Shown here: positions 1 to 8,221 of the stretch, piece by piece | Layout of the letters: the number at the start of each line of letters is the position of its first letter | Position numbering within the stretch: position 1 is the stretch's first letter | NCBI GenBank assembly: GCA_025141015.1 | Contig: CP081098.1 | Span: 248,001 to 312,000 of the forward strand | Length of the DNA: 64,000 nucleotides | Direction of reading: 5' to 3' | Source: Rhodobacteraceae bacterium M382 | Lineage (GTDB): Bacteria > Pseudomonadota > Alphaproteobacteria > Rhodobacterales > Rhodobacteraceae | The notes under the pieces: model-generated | Seen by the model: only the letters and a program-made list of their open reading frames with translations | Databases searched by the model: none | Told to the model about the DNA's origin: nothing | Position numbers and translations under genes: made by a program

Positions 1-809
1 ACTGCCAGTTGTTGGAGCCGGTTTTGATGGGGGCTATTCCAGTGGCCGAAGATCTGGCCATTTTCGGAGCCAGCCGCAAAACACCCTTGGCAGTGACCGT
101 GACCCAGTCCGACATCGGTTTGGATGTGTTGGTCCAACACGGCAAACCATTGGATAGCGAACTGCGACAGCAGTTGGCGATGCTGGTCGACAAATACAGT
201 CTGGCGCGCCTGGCCTGGGATGACGAACTGATCGGGATGGAGCGCCCTCCGACACAGCCATTTGGCGATGCCCGCGTTTGCCCACCTCCCGGTGCCTTTC
301 TCCAGGCCACCCGAGACGGCGAGGCCGCATTGTTGCATGCTGTGGAAGAAGTCACCCAGGGTGCGCGGCGTATTGTTGATTTGTTTGCGGGTTGCGGAAC
401 CTTCTCTTTGCCTTTGGCGCGCACGGCCCAGGTTCACGCCGTTGAAGGCGACGCCAATATGATCCGTGCATTGGACGCTGGCTGGCGGATGGCGCAAGGA
501 TTGAAGCAGGTAACCTCGGAGACCCGGGATCTGTTTCGCAGACCGGTTTTGCCGGACGAACTGAACCCATTTGGCGCACCATTCGAAGCAGCGGTGATTG
601 ACCCGCCTCGCGCCGGGGCAGAAGCTCAGATTGCCGAACTGGCCAAAGCTCAAACCGCAAGGATCGCATATGTTAGCTGCAACCCGGTGACGTTTGCCCG
701 GGATGCCAAGGCTCTTGTATCTGCCGGTTACACGCTTAACTGGGTGCAAACAGTGGATCAGTTCCGCTGGTCCGCGCATACCGAACTTGCCGCTTCATTT
801 TCGCTTTGA
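1..809 (+). CDS. Class I SAM-dependent RNA (uracil-5-)methyltransferase, TrmA/RlmD family, 5'-truncated by window
   Basis: The reading frame is open from the first bases, so the true start lies upstream; about 267 C-terminal residues are visible. The visible part carries SAM-binding motif I (DLFAGCGTFSLPLA), an acidic residue after the next strand (AVEGD), the motif IV DPPRAG, and the catalytic cysteine context YVSCNP. These are typical of the RumA/TrmA uracil-C5 methyltransferases that modify U54 of tRNA or U1939/U747 of 23S rRNA. The N-terminal TRAM domain and iron-sulfur cysteines expected for RlmD are outside the window, so RlmD and a more general TrmA-like enzyme cannot be separated. A TTG at position 9 is in frame but is not a likely start. 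It ends 16 bp before the sodium channel gene on the same strand. Confidence 0.88.
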   Translation, partial: CQLLEPVLMGAIPVAEDLAIFGASRKTPLAVTVTQSDIGLDVLVQHGKPLDSELRQQLAMLVDKYSLARLAWDDELIGMERPPTQPFGDARVCPPPGAFLQATRDGEAALLHAVEEVTQGARRIVDLFAGCGTFSLPLARTAQVHAVEGDANMIRALDAGWRMAQGLKQVTSETRDLFRRPVLPDELNPFGAPFEAAVIDPPRAGAEAQIAELAKAQTARIAYVSCNPVTFARDAKALVSAGYTLNWVQTVDQFRWSAHTELAASFSL

Positions 810-825
810 TTGACAGATTGTTCTG

Positions 826-1635
826 ATGACACAAACCGTGACACCTTCGAAGACTTCAGCCCTGATCCGATTTTTGGAAAAACCGGGTTTTGGGCAGTTG
901 ATCACCGGAGTCATCCTGGTCAATGCCGTTTTGCTGGGGATGGAGACGTCGCCAACCTTGATGGCTCGCTTTGGCGAGATGATCCTGTTGCTCGACAAGA
1001 TCTGCCTGGCGATCTTTGTTATCGAAATCCTGTTAAAGCTCGTTGCCTATAGGGTCCGTTTCTTTTTCAACGGCTGGAACCTGTTTGATTTTGTGATTGT
1101 CGGCATCGCGCTGGTGCCGGCCGCACAGGGGCTGTCCGTTCTCAGGGCGCTCAGGATTCTACGGGTATTGCGCGTTATTTCGGTGGCTCCACGGCTGCGA
1201 CGCGTGGTCGAAGGTTTCATCACCGCGCTGCCGGGCATGGGAAGCGTGTTCCTGTTGATGGCAATCATTTTCTATATTGGTTCGGTGATCGCCACCAAAC
1301 TGTTTGCCAGCACTTTTCCCGAATGGTTCGGCACCCTGGGGCTGAGCGCATATTCGCTTTTCCAGATCATGACTCTGGAGAGTTGGTCTATGGGTATCGT
1401 GCGACCCGTGATGGTGATCTACCCCTACGCGTGGGTGTTTTTTGTGCCCTTCATCATGGTTACGACATTCGCAGTGGTGAACCTGCTGGTGGGTTTGATC
1501 GTGAATTCAATGCAGGACGCACACCATGAAGAGGATGGCGAGCGAACCGACGCCTACCGGGATGAGGTTCTGAGCCGGCTTGAAGCGATTGAACAGCGTT
1601 TGAGTGAGCACACCGGCGCTCAGACAAAGAAGTGA
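826..1635 (+). CDS. Bacterial voltage-gated sodium channel (NaChBac/NavSp type)
   Basis: A 269-residue one-domain channel subunit; four would assemble into a tetramer in the inner membrane. S1-S3 span about residues 22-100. S4 (about 103-128) has arginines at every third position (R107, R110, R113, R116), the voltage sensor. S5 is about 138-160. The pore loop carries the selectivity filter TLESWSM at 183-189, the sequence of sodium-selective BacNaV channels, with the filter glutamate at 185. S6 is about 203-228. A charged C-terminal tail (about 231-269) with heptad-like leucines fits the tetramerising coiled coil of this family. The length equals that of characterised BacNaV proteins. The role is inferred to be Na+ entry linked to motility, pH or membrane-potential control in a marine cell. 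ATG start. Confidence 0.95.
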   Translation: MTQTVTPSKTSALIRFLEKPGFGQLITGVILVNAVLLGMETSPTLMARFGEMILLLDKICLAIFVIEILLKLVAYRVRFFFNGWNLFDFVIVGIALVPAAQGLSVLRALRILRVLRVISVAPRLRRVVEGFITALPGMGSVFLLMAIIFYIGSVIATKLFASTFPEWFGTLGLSAYSLFQIMTLESWSMGIVRPVMVIYPYAWVFFVPFIMVTTFAVVNLLVGLIVNSMQDAHHEEDGERTDAYRDEVLSRLEAIEQRLSEHTGAQTKK

Positions 1636-1691
1636 TTTTGAACCCACCCTGAAACCCAGTAAGGGAAAAGGGGCAGAACAATCGGATTGAG

Positions 1692-2225
1692 ATGCAGGTT
1701 ATGGAACGACGTGTATTTGGAATTGGAGCAATTGCCGCCTTGTCTCTGGCGGGATGCGGCGCGTCGAGAGGCCCTAGCAAATTTCGTCGCTACAATGGAC
1801 CCAAGGTGACATCGGTGGTGGTGAACAAGGGTGCACGCAAGATGTACCTGATGCATGATGAAAAGATTCTACGCGAATACAAGGTAGATCTGGGGTTTGC
1901 GCCCAATGGAGACAAGAAGATCGAAGGGGACGGAAAGACACCCGAAGGTTCCTATCTGATCGACCGGCGCAATCCCAACAGCTCGTTTCATCTGTCAATT
2001 GGGATTTCTTATCCCAATTCCAGAGATATCGCCGAGGCAAAGGCTATCGGCAAAAAGCCTGGAGGCGAAATTTTCATCCATGGGCAACCAAACTTGTTGC
2101 GCGATCTGAAACGCGCCCGCAAGACACCGGATTGGACAGCTGGTTGCATTGCCGTCAAAAACCACGAGATTGAAGAAATTTATGCCATGGTGCAGGACGG
2201 CACTCTGATTTCACTCCGGCCGTGA
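1692..2225 (+). CDS. L,D-transpeptidase (YkuD) lipoprotein
   Basis: 177 residues. The N-terminus is a short signal peptide ending in a lipobox (LAGC, lipidated Cys22), so the protein is probably anchored in a membrane facing the periplasm. The YkuD domain runs from about residue 38 to the end and contains the catalytic set HGQ (His130) and TAGC (Cys152). The family makes 3-3 peptidoglycan cross-links or attaches proteins to peptidoglycan through the active-site cysteine. A second in-frame ATG nine bases downstream (1701) is an equally good start and leaves the lipobox intact. The gene is followed by two palindromes that separate it from the convergent CAP-domain gene. Another L,D-transpeptidase lies 0.75 kb away. 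Confidence 0.9.
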   Translation: MQVMERRVFGIGAIAALSLAGCGASRGPSKFRRYNGPKVTSVVVNKGARKMYLMHDEKILREYKVDLGFAPNGDKKIEGDGKTPEGSYLIDRRNPNSSFHLSIGISYPNSRDIAEAKAIGKKPGGEIFIHGQPNLLRDLKRARKTPDWTAGCIAVKNHEIEEIYAMVQDGTLISLRP

Positions 2226-2228
2226 CGC

Positions 2229-2276
2229 GCAAAAGTTTTGAAAAACTTTTGCCAATACTTTTCTAAAAGTATTGGC
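2229..2276. terminator. Pair of abutting perfect palindromes, likely bidirectional terminator
   Basis: Two hairpins sit back to back between convergent genes. The first, 2229-2252, has 11-bp arms (GCAAAAGTTTT) and a 2-base loop. The second, 2251-2276, has 12-bp arms (GCCAATACTTTT) and a 2-base loop. They share the central GC. The A/T runs inside the stems give a T-rich 3' arm on either strand, so either could end transcription in both directions. Similar paired palindromes are, to my knowledge, frequent between roseobacter genes. Confidence 0.7.
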
Positions 2277-2286
2277 TGGTGGCGGA

Positions 2287-2799
2287 TCAGCCGCCCATAA
2301 TCAATGTCCACCACAGTTTGCCGCTGGATTCCTGGTGCCATGCGAAACCCATGTTCGTGGCATTGGCGTCCAGAATGACGCTGCGGGTTCCTGGTTCTTC
2401 CATCCAGGCCGCCAGAGTTTCCAATTCGGTTTCATAGGTTTCAGAAATCACTTCGCCCAGCATTGGTCCATTGTAACCAGCACGAGCGACACGATCGAGC
2501 GGAGACGATCCATCAGACCCAAAATGCCACGGGCGGTTCTGAACCGACATATCGCGAGAGTGAGTTGCTGCAGCGGCAGTCAACTGAGCATTCAGCTGGA
2601 CCGGTGATTGGTTTGCCGCCTGGCGCAGGGCGTTCACCGAATCGAGAATCCGGAATTGCAGCTTCCCAGTTTCGCCGCCCCGAATGCGATAGGCTTTTGG
2701 AAGGGGTTTACCGTCGGATCCCAGTTGGTTGCTGGACGGAACCGGCGTACAAGCTGCTAGCGCCGTGAAAACGACCAGAACAATCGAAATAATCCGCAC
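2287..2799 (-). CDS. CAP/SCP-domain lipoprotein
   Basis: 170 residues. The N-terminal signal ends in a lipobox (LAAC, Cys17). The rest resembles the bacterial CAP (SCP/PR-1) fold: an NALR stretch near the domain start, a HSRDMS segment with the conserved His of the cavity, an HFG motif, GEVISET where family members often have GENI, and the C-terminal MGFAWH and WWTLIMGG strands. Bacterial CAP lipoproteins are secreted and are often of unknown function. The sequence supports the fold better than any activity. It is convergent with the upstream L,D-transpeptidase and divergent from the downstream one, which hints at an envelope role. Confidence 0.85.
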   Translation of the reverse strand: MRIISIVLVVFTALAACTPVPSSNQLGSDGKPLPKAYRIRGGETGKLQFRILDSVNALRQAANQSPVQLNAQLTAAAATHSRDMSVQNRPWHFGSDGSSPLDRVARAGYNGPMLGEVISETYETELETLAAWMEEPGTRSVILDANATNMGFAWHQESSGKLWWTLIMGG

Positions 2800-2972
2800 A
2801 GTTTCAGCTCCTTGCTGTCCAATGTATCAAGTTCACTTAACCTGCGATTCCGAGCGGCGCAAATCAACAAGCCAATTACTGCCACACTTCAAGCTGGTTT
2901 GATTTGCGACTGCGGCTTTCCGGTCATATTATGCCCGGTAATCGAGGATTCAGACCCCAGGTTGGTTATCAC

Positions 2973-3593
2973 ATGTCTCACAATGAATTCAAATTCCCGT
3001 CGCGCCGACAGTTTATTGCCGGTTCTGCTGCCCTGATCGGCGCACCTGCTTGGGCGCAGGATCTTTCGGAAGTCGAAGAAACGCAGGAATACGACCCCCT
3101 GCGCCCGCCGCCAGAGCCGGAGCCAGCGGTCCGCCGTAACATTTCATCGTTCCGTTCCCTGGACTGGCGTCCATACTTTAGCGGGCTGAAGGGCGGAGCG
3201 ATCTTGGTAGATACTCAGTCGCGTGCGTTGCACTATTGGTCCGCAGATGAATCTGTTTACAAGCTTTATCCTTCGTCGGTGCCTTTGTCCGAAGAAATGA
3301 CCCGTCGCGGGCGAACCAGTGTCATTCGCAAAGTCGAGGGACCCAGCTGGGCACCGACACCGTCGATGAAGAAGCGGAACCCGGAATGGCCAAGTTTCAT
3401 TCCTCCGGGGCCAGACAATCCCTTGGGAACACACGCATTGTATCTGTCTTGGAAATACTACCGTATTCACGGCACACACGACACGCGCAAAATTGGTCGA
3501 AGATCGTCCAACGGCTGCATTGGTCTATATAATGAACATATTGCAGAACTGTTCTCGATGGCCAAGGTTGGAACCCAAGTGTTGCTAATTTGA
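2973..3593 (+). CDS. L,D-transpeptidase (YkuD), Tat-type signal
   Basis: 206 residues from the ATG at 2973; an upstream in-frame start at 2904 would place 23 unlikely residues before the signal. The N-terminus has a twin-arginine-like signal (SRRQFIAGSA) with a probable cleavage after AWA. The YkuD domain shows HGT (His166) and the cysteine motif SSNGC (Cys182). An ALYL/Y-rich core matches the ErfK/YbiS/YcfS group. It would act in the periplasm on peptidoglycan stem peptides. The proline-rich segment at about 45-60 is probably a linker. It is distinct from the lipoprotein L,D-transpeptidase at 1692 in sequence and anchoring. Confidence 0.9.
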   Translation: MSHNEFKFPSRRQFIAGSAALIGAPAWAQDLSEVEETQEYDPLRPPPEPEPAVRRNISSFRSLDWRPYFSGLKGGAILVDTQSRALHYWSADESVYKLYPSSVPLSEEMTRRGRTSVIRKVEGPSWAPTPSMKKRNPEWPSFIPPGPDNPLGTHALYLSWKYYRIHGTHDTRKIGRRSSNGCIGLYNEHIAELFSMAKVGTQVLLI

Positions 3594-3733
3594 CGACATT
3601 TCGGTGCATAGACGGGTGTTTAGGAAAACAAGCATTTGCAATCAGCCCATTTTGCTGCAAAGAAAAACATACGAGGTAAGTCTTGGGTGCGTGGTACGGA
3701 TTCGTCTGTTCTGCGCGAATTCTGGAGGTTAAT

Positions 3734-3916
3734 ATGAAAAAACTCGTTCTCGCCGCTGCTCTGACTGGTGCTGCTTCGACCGCCTTTGCTGGCAACGTTG
3801 CTGAGCCTATTGTTGAAGCACCGGTTATCGTTGAGCAAACCACAAGCTCTTCCAGCGGCATCCTGCTGCCGCTGTTGCTGCTGGTTCTGGTTGGCGCAGC
3901 TGTTGCAAGCAACTAA
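3734..3916 (+). CDS. Small membrane protein with signal peptide, 60 aa
   Basis: Begins at the ATG directly after a strong ribosome site (GGAGG at 3725-3729) and ends 25 bp before a clear terminator, so it is a compact single-gene unit. Residues 1-19 form a cleavable signal (cut after AFA). A short acidic/valine-rich stretch (EPIVEAPVIVE) and serines follow. Residues about 42-58 form a leucine/valine transmembrane helix ending in SN. I recognise the pattern from other Rhodobacterales genomes near ferrochelatase but know no function. Longer in-frame versions starting at 3683 lack a ribosome site. Confidence 0.75.
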   Translation: MKKLVLAAALTGAASTAFAGNVAEPIVEAPVIVEQTTSSSSGILLPLLLLVLVGAAVASN

Positions 3917-3940
3917 TTGCTTGTACGCTGAATACCAAAG

Positions 3941-3973
3941 AAAAGGCGATGGGTTTTCCCATCGCCTTTTTTA
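3941..3973 (+). terminator. Rho-independent terminator
   Basis: Stem AAAAGGCGATGGG / CCCATCGCCTTTT with a loop of four T, followed by a T-rich run. It ends the small membrane protein gene. Because the stem begins with A-runs it could also work on the other strand for the convergent gene at 4032. Confidence 0.9.
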
Positions 3974-4031
3974 TTGCCTGAGGCAATTGTTGTGATGGGT
4001 GCGTGCAAGCACACACCCTACAGTCCAAACC

Positions 4032-7000
4032 TCAGGTGACTTCGGAGAGTACCTGGTTCAATGCCCAAAGGATCATATCGACATCTTGGGTATCAATTGT
4101 CAGGGGTGGGCGAATTTTCAGGATATTATCCTTGGGTCCTTCGCTGCCGATCAGGATGCGGAAATCGCGCATTCGGTTTTTGACATAGGAACAGATCTGC
4201 GTGGCTTCGGTCCCATCCGGGTTGACCATCTCCACTCCGACAAACAACCCCATCCCCCGCACGTCGCCGATACATGCATGTGTTTGCTTCAAAGTTGCGA
4301 GTCCATCAATCAGCCTGGCACCCATGACGCGTGCATTGTCCTGAAGGTTTTCGTCATCGACAATATCCAGGACCTCTTTGCCAATGCGGCATGACAGGGT
4401 TGATCCCCCAAAGGTCGAGAAGAATTCGATCCCGTTGTCAAAACTTGCTGCTATGGCTTTGGTTGTGACCAGCACACCCAGTGGATGACCATTGCCGATC
4501 GGTTTACCCATGACAACAATATCAGGCAGGGCACCTTGATGTTCAAAACCAAAATAATAGTGCCCCAATCTGCCCAGTCCGGTCTGGACTTCGTCTGCTA
4601 TGCAGACACCACCCTCTGCGCGGATTTTGTCGTAGACAGCAGCCAGATAGCCCGGAGGCGGAATGATCTGGCCGCCGACCGAAGGAAAAGTTTCGGCAAT
4701 GAAGCCAGCCAGCCCGTGTCCTTTGGCCTGGAGACGTTCGATAGCCTGGTCCACAAGCTCGGCAAACTTGGTAGCCCGATCTGGGTCGTTGCGTTTGAAT
4801 GACCCGCGATAGTCATCCGCTACTTCGACAAGTTCGACCCAATCCGCCTGACCGGTTCCACCGGGTTTGTTGAATTTGTAGGCCGAAATGTCGATCGTTC
4901 CGGTGGTGTTGCCGTGATAGCCGTGGTCGGGTGTGACCATCCCGCGCGCACCGGTATGTGCACGGGCCAGACGCAGGGCCAGTTCATTGGCTTCCGTTCC
5001 CGAATTCACAAAGAAACAAACCTCGAAGTGGTCTGGCAATTTGGACAGTATCTTGTCGGCGAATGCCGTCTGGGCAGGGTGCAGATAGCGGGTGTTCGAG
5101 TTCATCCGTTTCAACTGGTCTGCGGCAACGGATTGGATCCGGGGGTGCGCGTGACCCACGTGGGGAACATTGTTGTAGGCGTCCAGATAAGGGCGGCCCC
5201 ATTCATCGAACAAGTGATGCTTCCAACCGCGCACCAACATGACCGGGTCATTGTAGGTGAGGCTGAGGTTGCCACCAAAATGGTCGCGGCGGTCTTGTAG
5301 TACTCCCGCCTTGTCGGTCGGGTGATAACGCACCAGATCGTCAGCGAGGTTCAGCAGCGCCGCCGGATTGGGGCAGATTGCGCGCCACAAATACATCTCG
5401 TCCGGGTCGCCGACACCGGGCCAATCGGCCTCGATCCCTTGGGTGGTCAGCGCAAGTTGGAAATGCACATGCGGGGCCCAGCCACCATTCTGCGTGGGGT
5501 CTCCCAGACGGCAGAACTGTTGGCCCTTTTCGATGACATCGCCGGGTTTCAGATGGTCCAGAAATTCGGGGTTCAGGTGACCATAGAGCGTATAGAACGG
5601 GTCTCCATCCGGTGTTTTATGCCGCAGGATGATCACCCCGCCATAGTCCAGATGACCGGCGCGATATTCGGCGACAAAAACCTCGCCACGCAGCGGCGCG
5701 AACATTGGCGTTTCGGCAGGGGCGAATGCATCGACCGCCAGATGCACGGTGCGCCGGTCGCTGGCCTTCCATGGCCCTTTGCGAAAGGCCGGTTCAGCAT
5801 AGATCAGCCGCGGTTCGTGGTAATAGCCCAGCCAGATGCGGCCATTGTCTTCGAACTCCTCACCTACGCGGGCGGCTTCCTCCAGCGGCATGTGAAACGG
5901 GTTCTGCGGCCAGGTGGAGTGTTCCACCGACAGCGACCCCAGCGGCGCGTCGCCCAGATCCTCACCCATCAGCGGAGCGAAATTACCGCGCTCGTTGTTC
6001 AACCACGCCATTACCCGATCTGCGCCGTCCACCACAGGCAGCCCACAGGCCGCGCGCAGGCGGGCAGTGATCAGGGCGGGGTTGATGTCCTGAGCTTCGA
6101 GGAAACGCCAGGCAGGTGCCTGCGAGATCGTCACATAGGGGTCGTTCGGGTTAGCCGCTGCCATCAGCCTTGAATTCACCACGCTGACAGCCAGGCGGGT
6201 CCGCAGCAAAGGCCAGATCAGGTCAACTTCATTCGGTGTCAACGAATTGGCCGAATGGTACCCGGCCACCAGCGCGGCCAACGCGGCTTCGGGTGCTGGG
6301 TGGTCCAGCACGATGTAGGCAGCAGCAATCGCAAGGTCGCAGATCCGGGGTGCGCGGCACATATCGCCTAGGTCGATAAGGCCCGAAATGGTGCGCGGTT
6401 CGTTCAGGGTCCCTGTGACGAGAATATTGTAATCATTGGCATCATTGTGGATCGCCTGTTTGGGAAGCCGGGCCAACGCAGATGTCAGGGCTGTGAAATC
6501 GGTATGGATTTGCTCCAGGATTGCATGGCGTTTGGGGTCGACCACCACATCCAGATCCTCGCCAATCCACCCGGCGTTCATCAGGTCCCATTTAAAATCT
6601 CGGTCCAGACCTTTGTGGTCGAAATCTTCCAACGCTTTGGCAGCCCCGCCCAAAGCCTCGCCAACCCCATGGATCAGGTCAGGACGTTTGGGCTCGGTCT
6701 GGGCATAGCAGCGACCTGGTAGACGTTCGAGAACCCAAACCAGCCGCTGTGCCCCCTGGTCGTCGGCAAGTGTCACGACCGAACTGTGATCAGAGGCGCG
6801 AATGACAGCAGGAAACGGAAGCTCTGGCGACACCGCCCGGATGTGGTCCAGCGCCTTGATCTGCATGTCGACCAACCAGGATTCACAATCGGGCCGCATG
6901 GCCTTGAGGATATACCCGGTCCCATCCGACGCAGTCGCCAGAAAGTTCAGGTCGTATTCACCGTCCAACCGTGTCAGATCGGCGCGAATTCCCCAATTAT

Positions 7001-7034
7001 CCAACAGGGCACTGGCCCAATGTGTGTTGCTCAT
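4032..7034 (-). CDS. Three-domain fusion: APH-like kinase / M23 metallopeptidase-like / class III PLP aminotransferase
   Basis: 1000 residues from the ATG at 7034 (AAGGA ribosome site just upstream; a start at 7070 adds 12 residues). Domain 1 (about 1-340) is an aminoglycoside-phosphotransferase-like kinase with the catalytic loop HNDAND-N (about 196-203) and a metal-binding IDLGD (about 220-224). Domain 2 (about 380-560) is an M23/LytM-type domain with all zinc ligands visible: H431 and D435 (HLAVD) and H522-V-H524. Domain 3 (about 590-1000) is a class III aminotransferase-fold enzyme with DEVQTG and a PLP lysine at about 843 (MGKPIGNG). Kinase and PLP domains match the human pair hydroxylysine kinase and 5-phosphohydroxylysine phospho-lyase, so phosphorylation then elimination of an amino alcohol is likely. 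There is no signal peptide, so the M23 domain would be cytoplasmic, which is unusual. Confidence 0.85.
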   Translation of the reverse strand: MSNTHWASALLDNWGIRADLTRLDGEYDLNFLATASDGTGYILKAMRPDCESWLVDMQIKALDHIRAVSPELPFPAVIRASDHSSVVTLADDQGAQRLVWVLERLPGRCYAQTEPKRPDLIHGVGEALGGAAKALEDFDHKGLDRDFKWDLMNAGWIGEDLDVVVDPKRHAILEQIHTDFTALTSALARLPKQAIHNDANDYNILVTGTLNEPRTISGLIDLGDMCRAPRICDLAIAAAYIVLDHPAPEAALAALVAGYHSANSLTPNEVDLIWPLLRTRLAVSVVNSRLMAAANPNDPYVTISQAPAWRFLEAQDINPALITARLRAACGLPVVDGADRVMAWLNNERGNFAPLMGEDLGDAPLGSLSVEHSTWPQNPFHMPLEEAARVGEEFEDNGRIWLGYYHEPRLIYAEPAFRKGPWKASDRRTVHLAVDAFAPAETPMFAPLRGEVFVAEYRAGHLDYGGVIILRHKTPDGDPFYTLYGHLNPEFLDHLKPGDVIEKGQQFCRLGDPTQNGGWAPHVHFQLALTTQGIEADWPGVGDPDEMYLWRAICPNPAALLNLADDLVRYHPTDKAGVLQDRRDHFGGNLSLTYNDPVMLVRGWKHHLFDEWGRPYLDAYNNVPHVGHAHPRIQSVAADQLKRMNSNTRYLHPAQTAFADKILSKLPDHFEVCFFVNSGTEANELALRLARAHTGARGMVTPDHGYHGNTTGTIDISAYKFNKPGGTGQADWVELVEVADDYRGSFKRNDPDRATKFAELVDQAIERLQAKGHGLAGFIAETFPSVGGQIIPPPGYLAAVYDKIRAEGGVCIADEVQTGLGRLGHYYFGFEHQGALPDIVVMGKPIGNGHPLGVLVTTKAIAASFDNGIEFFSTFGGSTLSCRIGKEVLDIVDDENLQDNARVMGARLIDGLATLKQTHACIGDVRGMGLFVGVEMVNPDGTEATQICSYVKNRMRDFRILIGSEGPKDNILKIRPPLTIDTQDVDMILWALNQVLSEVT

Positions 7035-7063
7035 TCCTTGCTCCCCGGTCCAGTAGAATTCCA

Positions 7064-7079
7064 GATCCAATATTGGATC
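7064..7079. promoter_or_regulatory. Perfect 16-bp palindrome, candidate operator
   Basis: GATCCAATATTGGATC is a perfect palindrome 30-45 bp upstream of the start of the three-domain fusion gene, within the probable promoter. Its core CCAATATTGG (7067-7076) recurs at 44032-44041 upstream of another gene. It is the right size for a dimeric regulator such as a GntR- or MocR-type protein, but no regulator gene is adjacent. Confidence 0.55.
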
Positions 7080-7101
7080 CTATTTGAACCGGGTCGGTCG
7101 T

Positions 7102-8163
7102 TTAGTCCAGCCACCCTTTGAGATTGTCCTGAATGATGGATGACAAAGCCGAAATATGGGCGTCCTGATCATTCAGGCAGGGGATATAGGTAAAGCGCTC
7201 GCCGCCCGCATGTTCAAAACTCTCGCGAATCTCTTCGTTGATCTCCTCGAGCGTTTCGATGCAATCGGCAGAAAAGGCCGGAGCGACAACCGCGATGTTC
7301 TTTTTGCCTTGCTTGGCCAACTCGGCAACATGATCGACGGTATAGGGTTTCAACCATTCTTCGGGGCCGAATTTGGACTGAAAGGTGCTGATGATATCCG
7401 TGTCGGTCCAGCCCAGGCGCTCTTTCAGCAGGCGCGTGGTTTTCTGGCATTGGCAGTGATACGGATCACCCTGTTGCAGATACCGTTCCGGCATTCCGTG
7501 GTAGGAAACAACGAGGATATCAGGTTTGCTGTCCAGCGCGGCATAGGCCGTTTCGACTGATCCAGCCAGGGCGTCAATATAGGCTGGTTGGTCGAAATAG
7601 GCGGGTACTGTACGTGCAGAAGGCTGCCAGGTTTCGTCCATCAGGGCGCGAAAGAACTGGTCATTGGCGGTCGCGGATGTGGCACCGGCGTATTGTGGGT
7701 AAAGCGGAAAGAACAGAATTCGGGTACATCCGGCGGCGACCATTTCCTGCACCTTGGATTTGGTCGACGGGTTGCCGTACCGCATACAGAAATCGACCAT
7801 GACCCGGTCGCCATATCGGTCGGCCATCGCGGTGGTGATCTTGGCGGTCTGATCCTTGGTGATGGTCATCAATGGGCTTTCGCCCTGGTCGTGGTTCCAG
7901 ATGGATTTATACGCCGCGCCCGAACTGAACGGCCGTTTCGTGAGGATGATTGCTTGCAACAGCGGTTGCCATTTCCATTTCGGATAATCGATCACCCGTT
8001 GATCCGACAGGAATTCATTCAGATACCGCCGCATTGGCCAGTATGTGTAGTCATCCGGCGTGCCCAGGTTGGCCAGCAGAACACCCACCTTTTCTGATGG
8101 AACCTTTGGATGGTTCGCCGGGGCGTGGGCGGGGCAGGTGGCTTGGGATTTGGCGTCCAGCAT
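7102..8163 (-). CDS. hemH: Ferrochelatase
   Basis: 353 residues, normal for bacterial ferrochelatase, the last heme-synthesis step inserting Fe2+ into protoporphyrin IX. Seen are the N-terminal VLLANLGTPD strand, the RYGNPS segment, FPLYPQYAGATSA, the catalytic-histidine region VSYHGMPERY, the metal-site glutamate region FQSKFGPEEWL, and the C-terminal AFSADCIETLEEI signature. The first 20 residues precede the conserved core and are cysteine/proline-containing; they may be a lineage-specific extension or part may be untranslated. It is on the same strand as the fusion gene downstream, 67 bp away across the palindrome. Confidence 0.97.
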   Translation of the reverse strand: MLDAKSQATCPAHAPANHPKVPSEKVGVLLANLGTPDDYTYWPMRRYLNEFLSDQRVIDYPKWKWQPLLQAIILTKRPFSSGAAYKSIWNHDQGESPLMTITKDQTAKITTAMADRYGDRVMVDFCMRYGNPSTKSKVQEMVAAGCTRILFFPLYPQYAGATSATANDQFFRALMDETWQPSARTVPAYFDQPAYIDALAGSVETAYAALDSKPDILVVSYHGMPERYLQQGDPYHCQCQKTTRLLKERLGWTDTDIISTFQSKFGPEEWLKPYTVDHVAELAKQGKKNIAVVAPAFSADCIETLEEINEEIRESFEHAGGERFTYIPCLNDQDAHISALSSIIQDNLKGWLD

Positions 8164-8221
8164 GGCGGGTCCTGTCAGTCTGAGGGCGTATGGGATCGAG
8201 ATAAGCGGAAACCGTGCCGGG

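Noticed and set aside
5322-6173. 283-codon plus-strand frame
   Set aside because: Antisense to the M23 and kinase domains of the fusion gene; no family motif.
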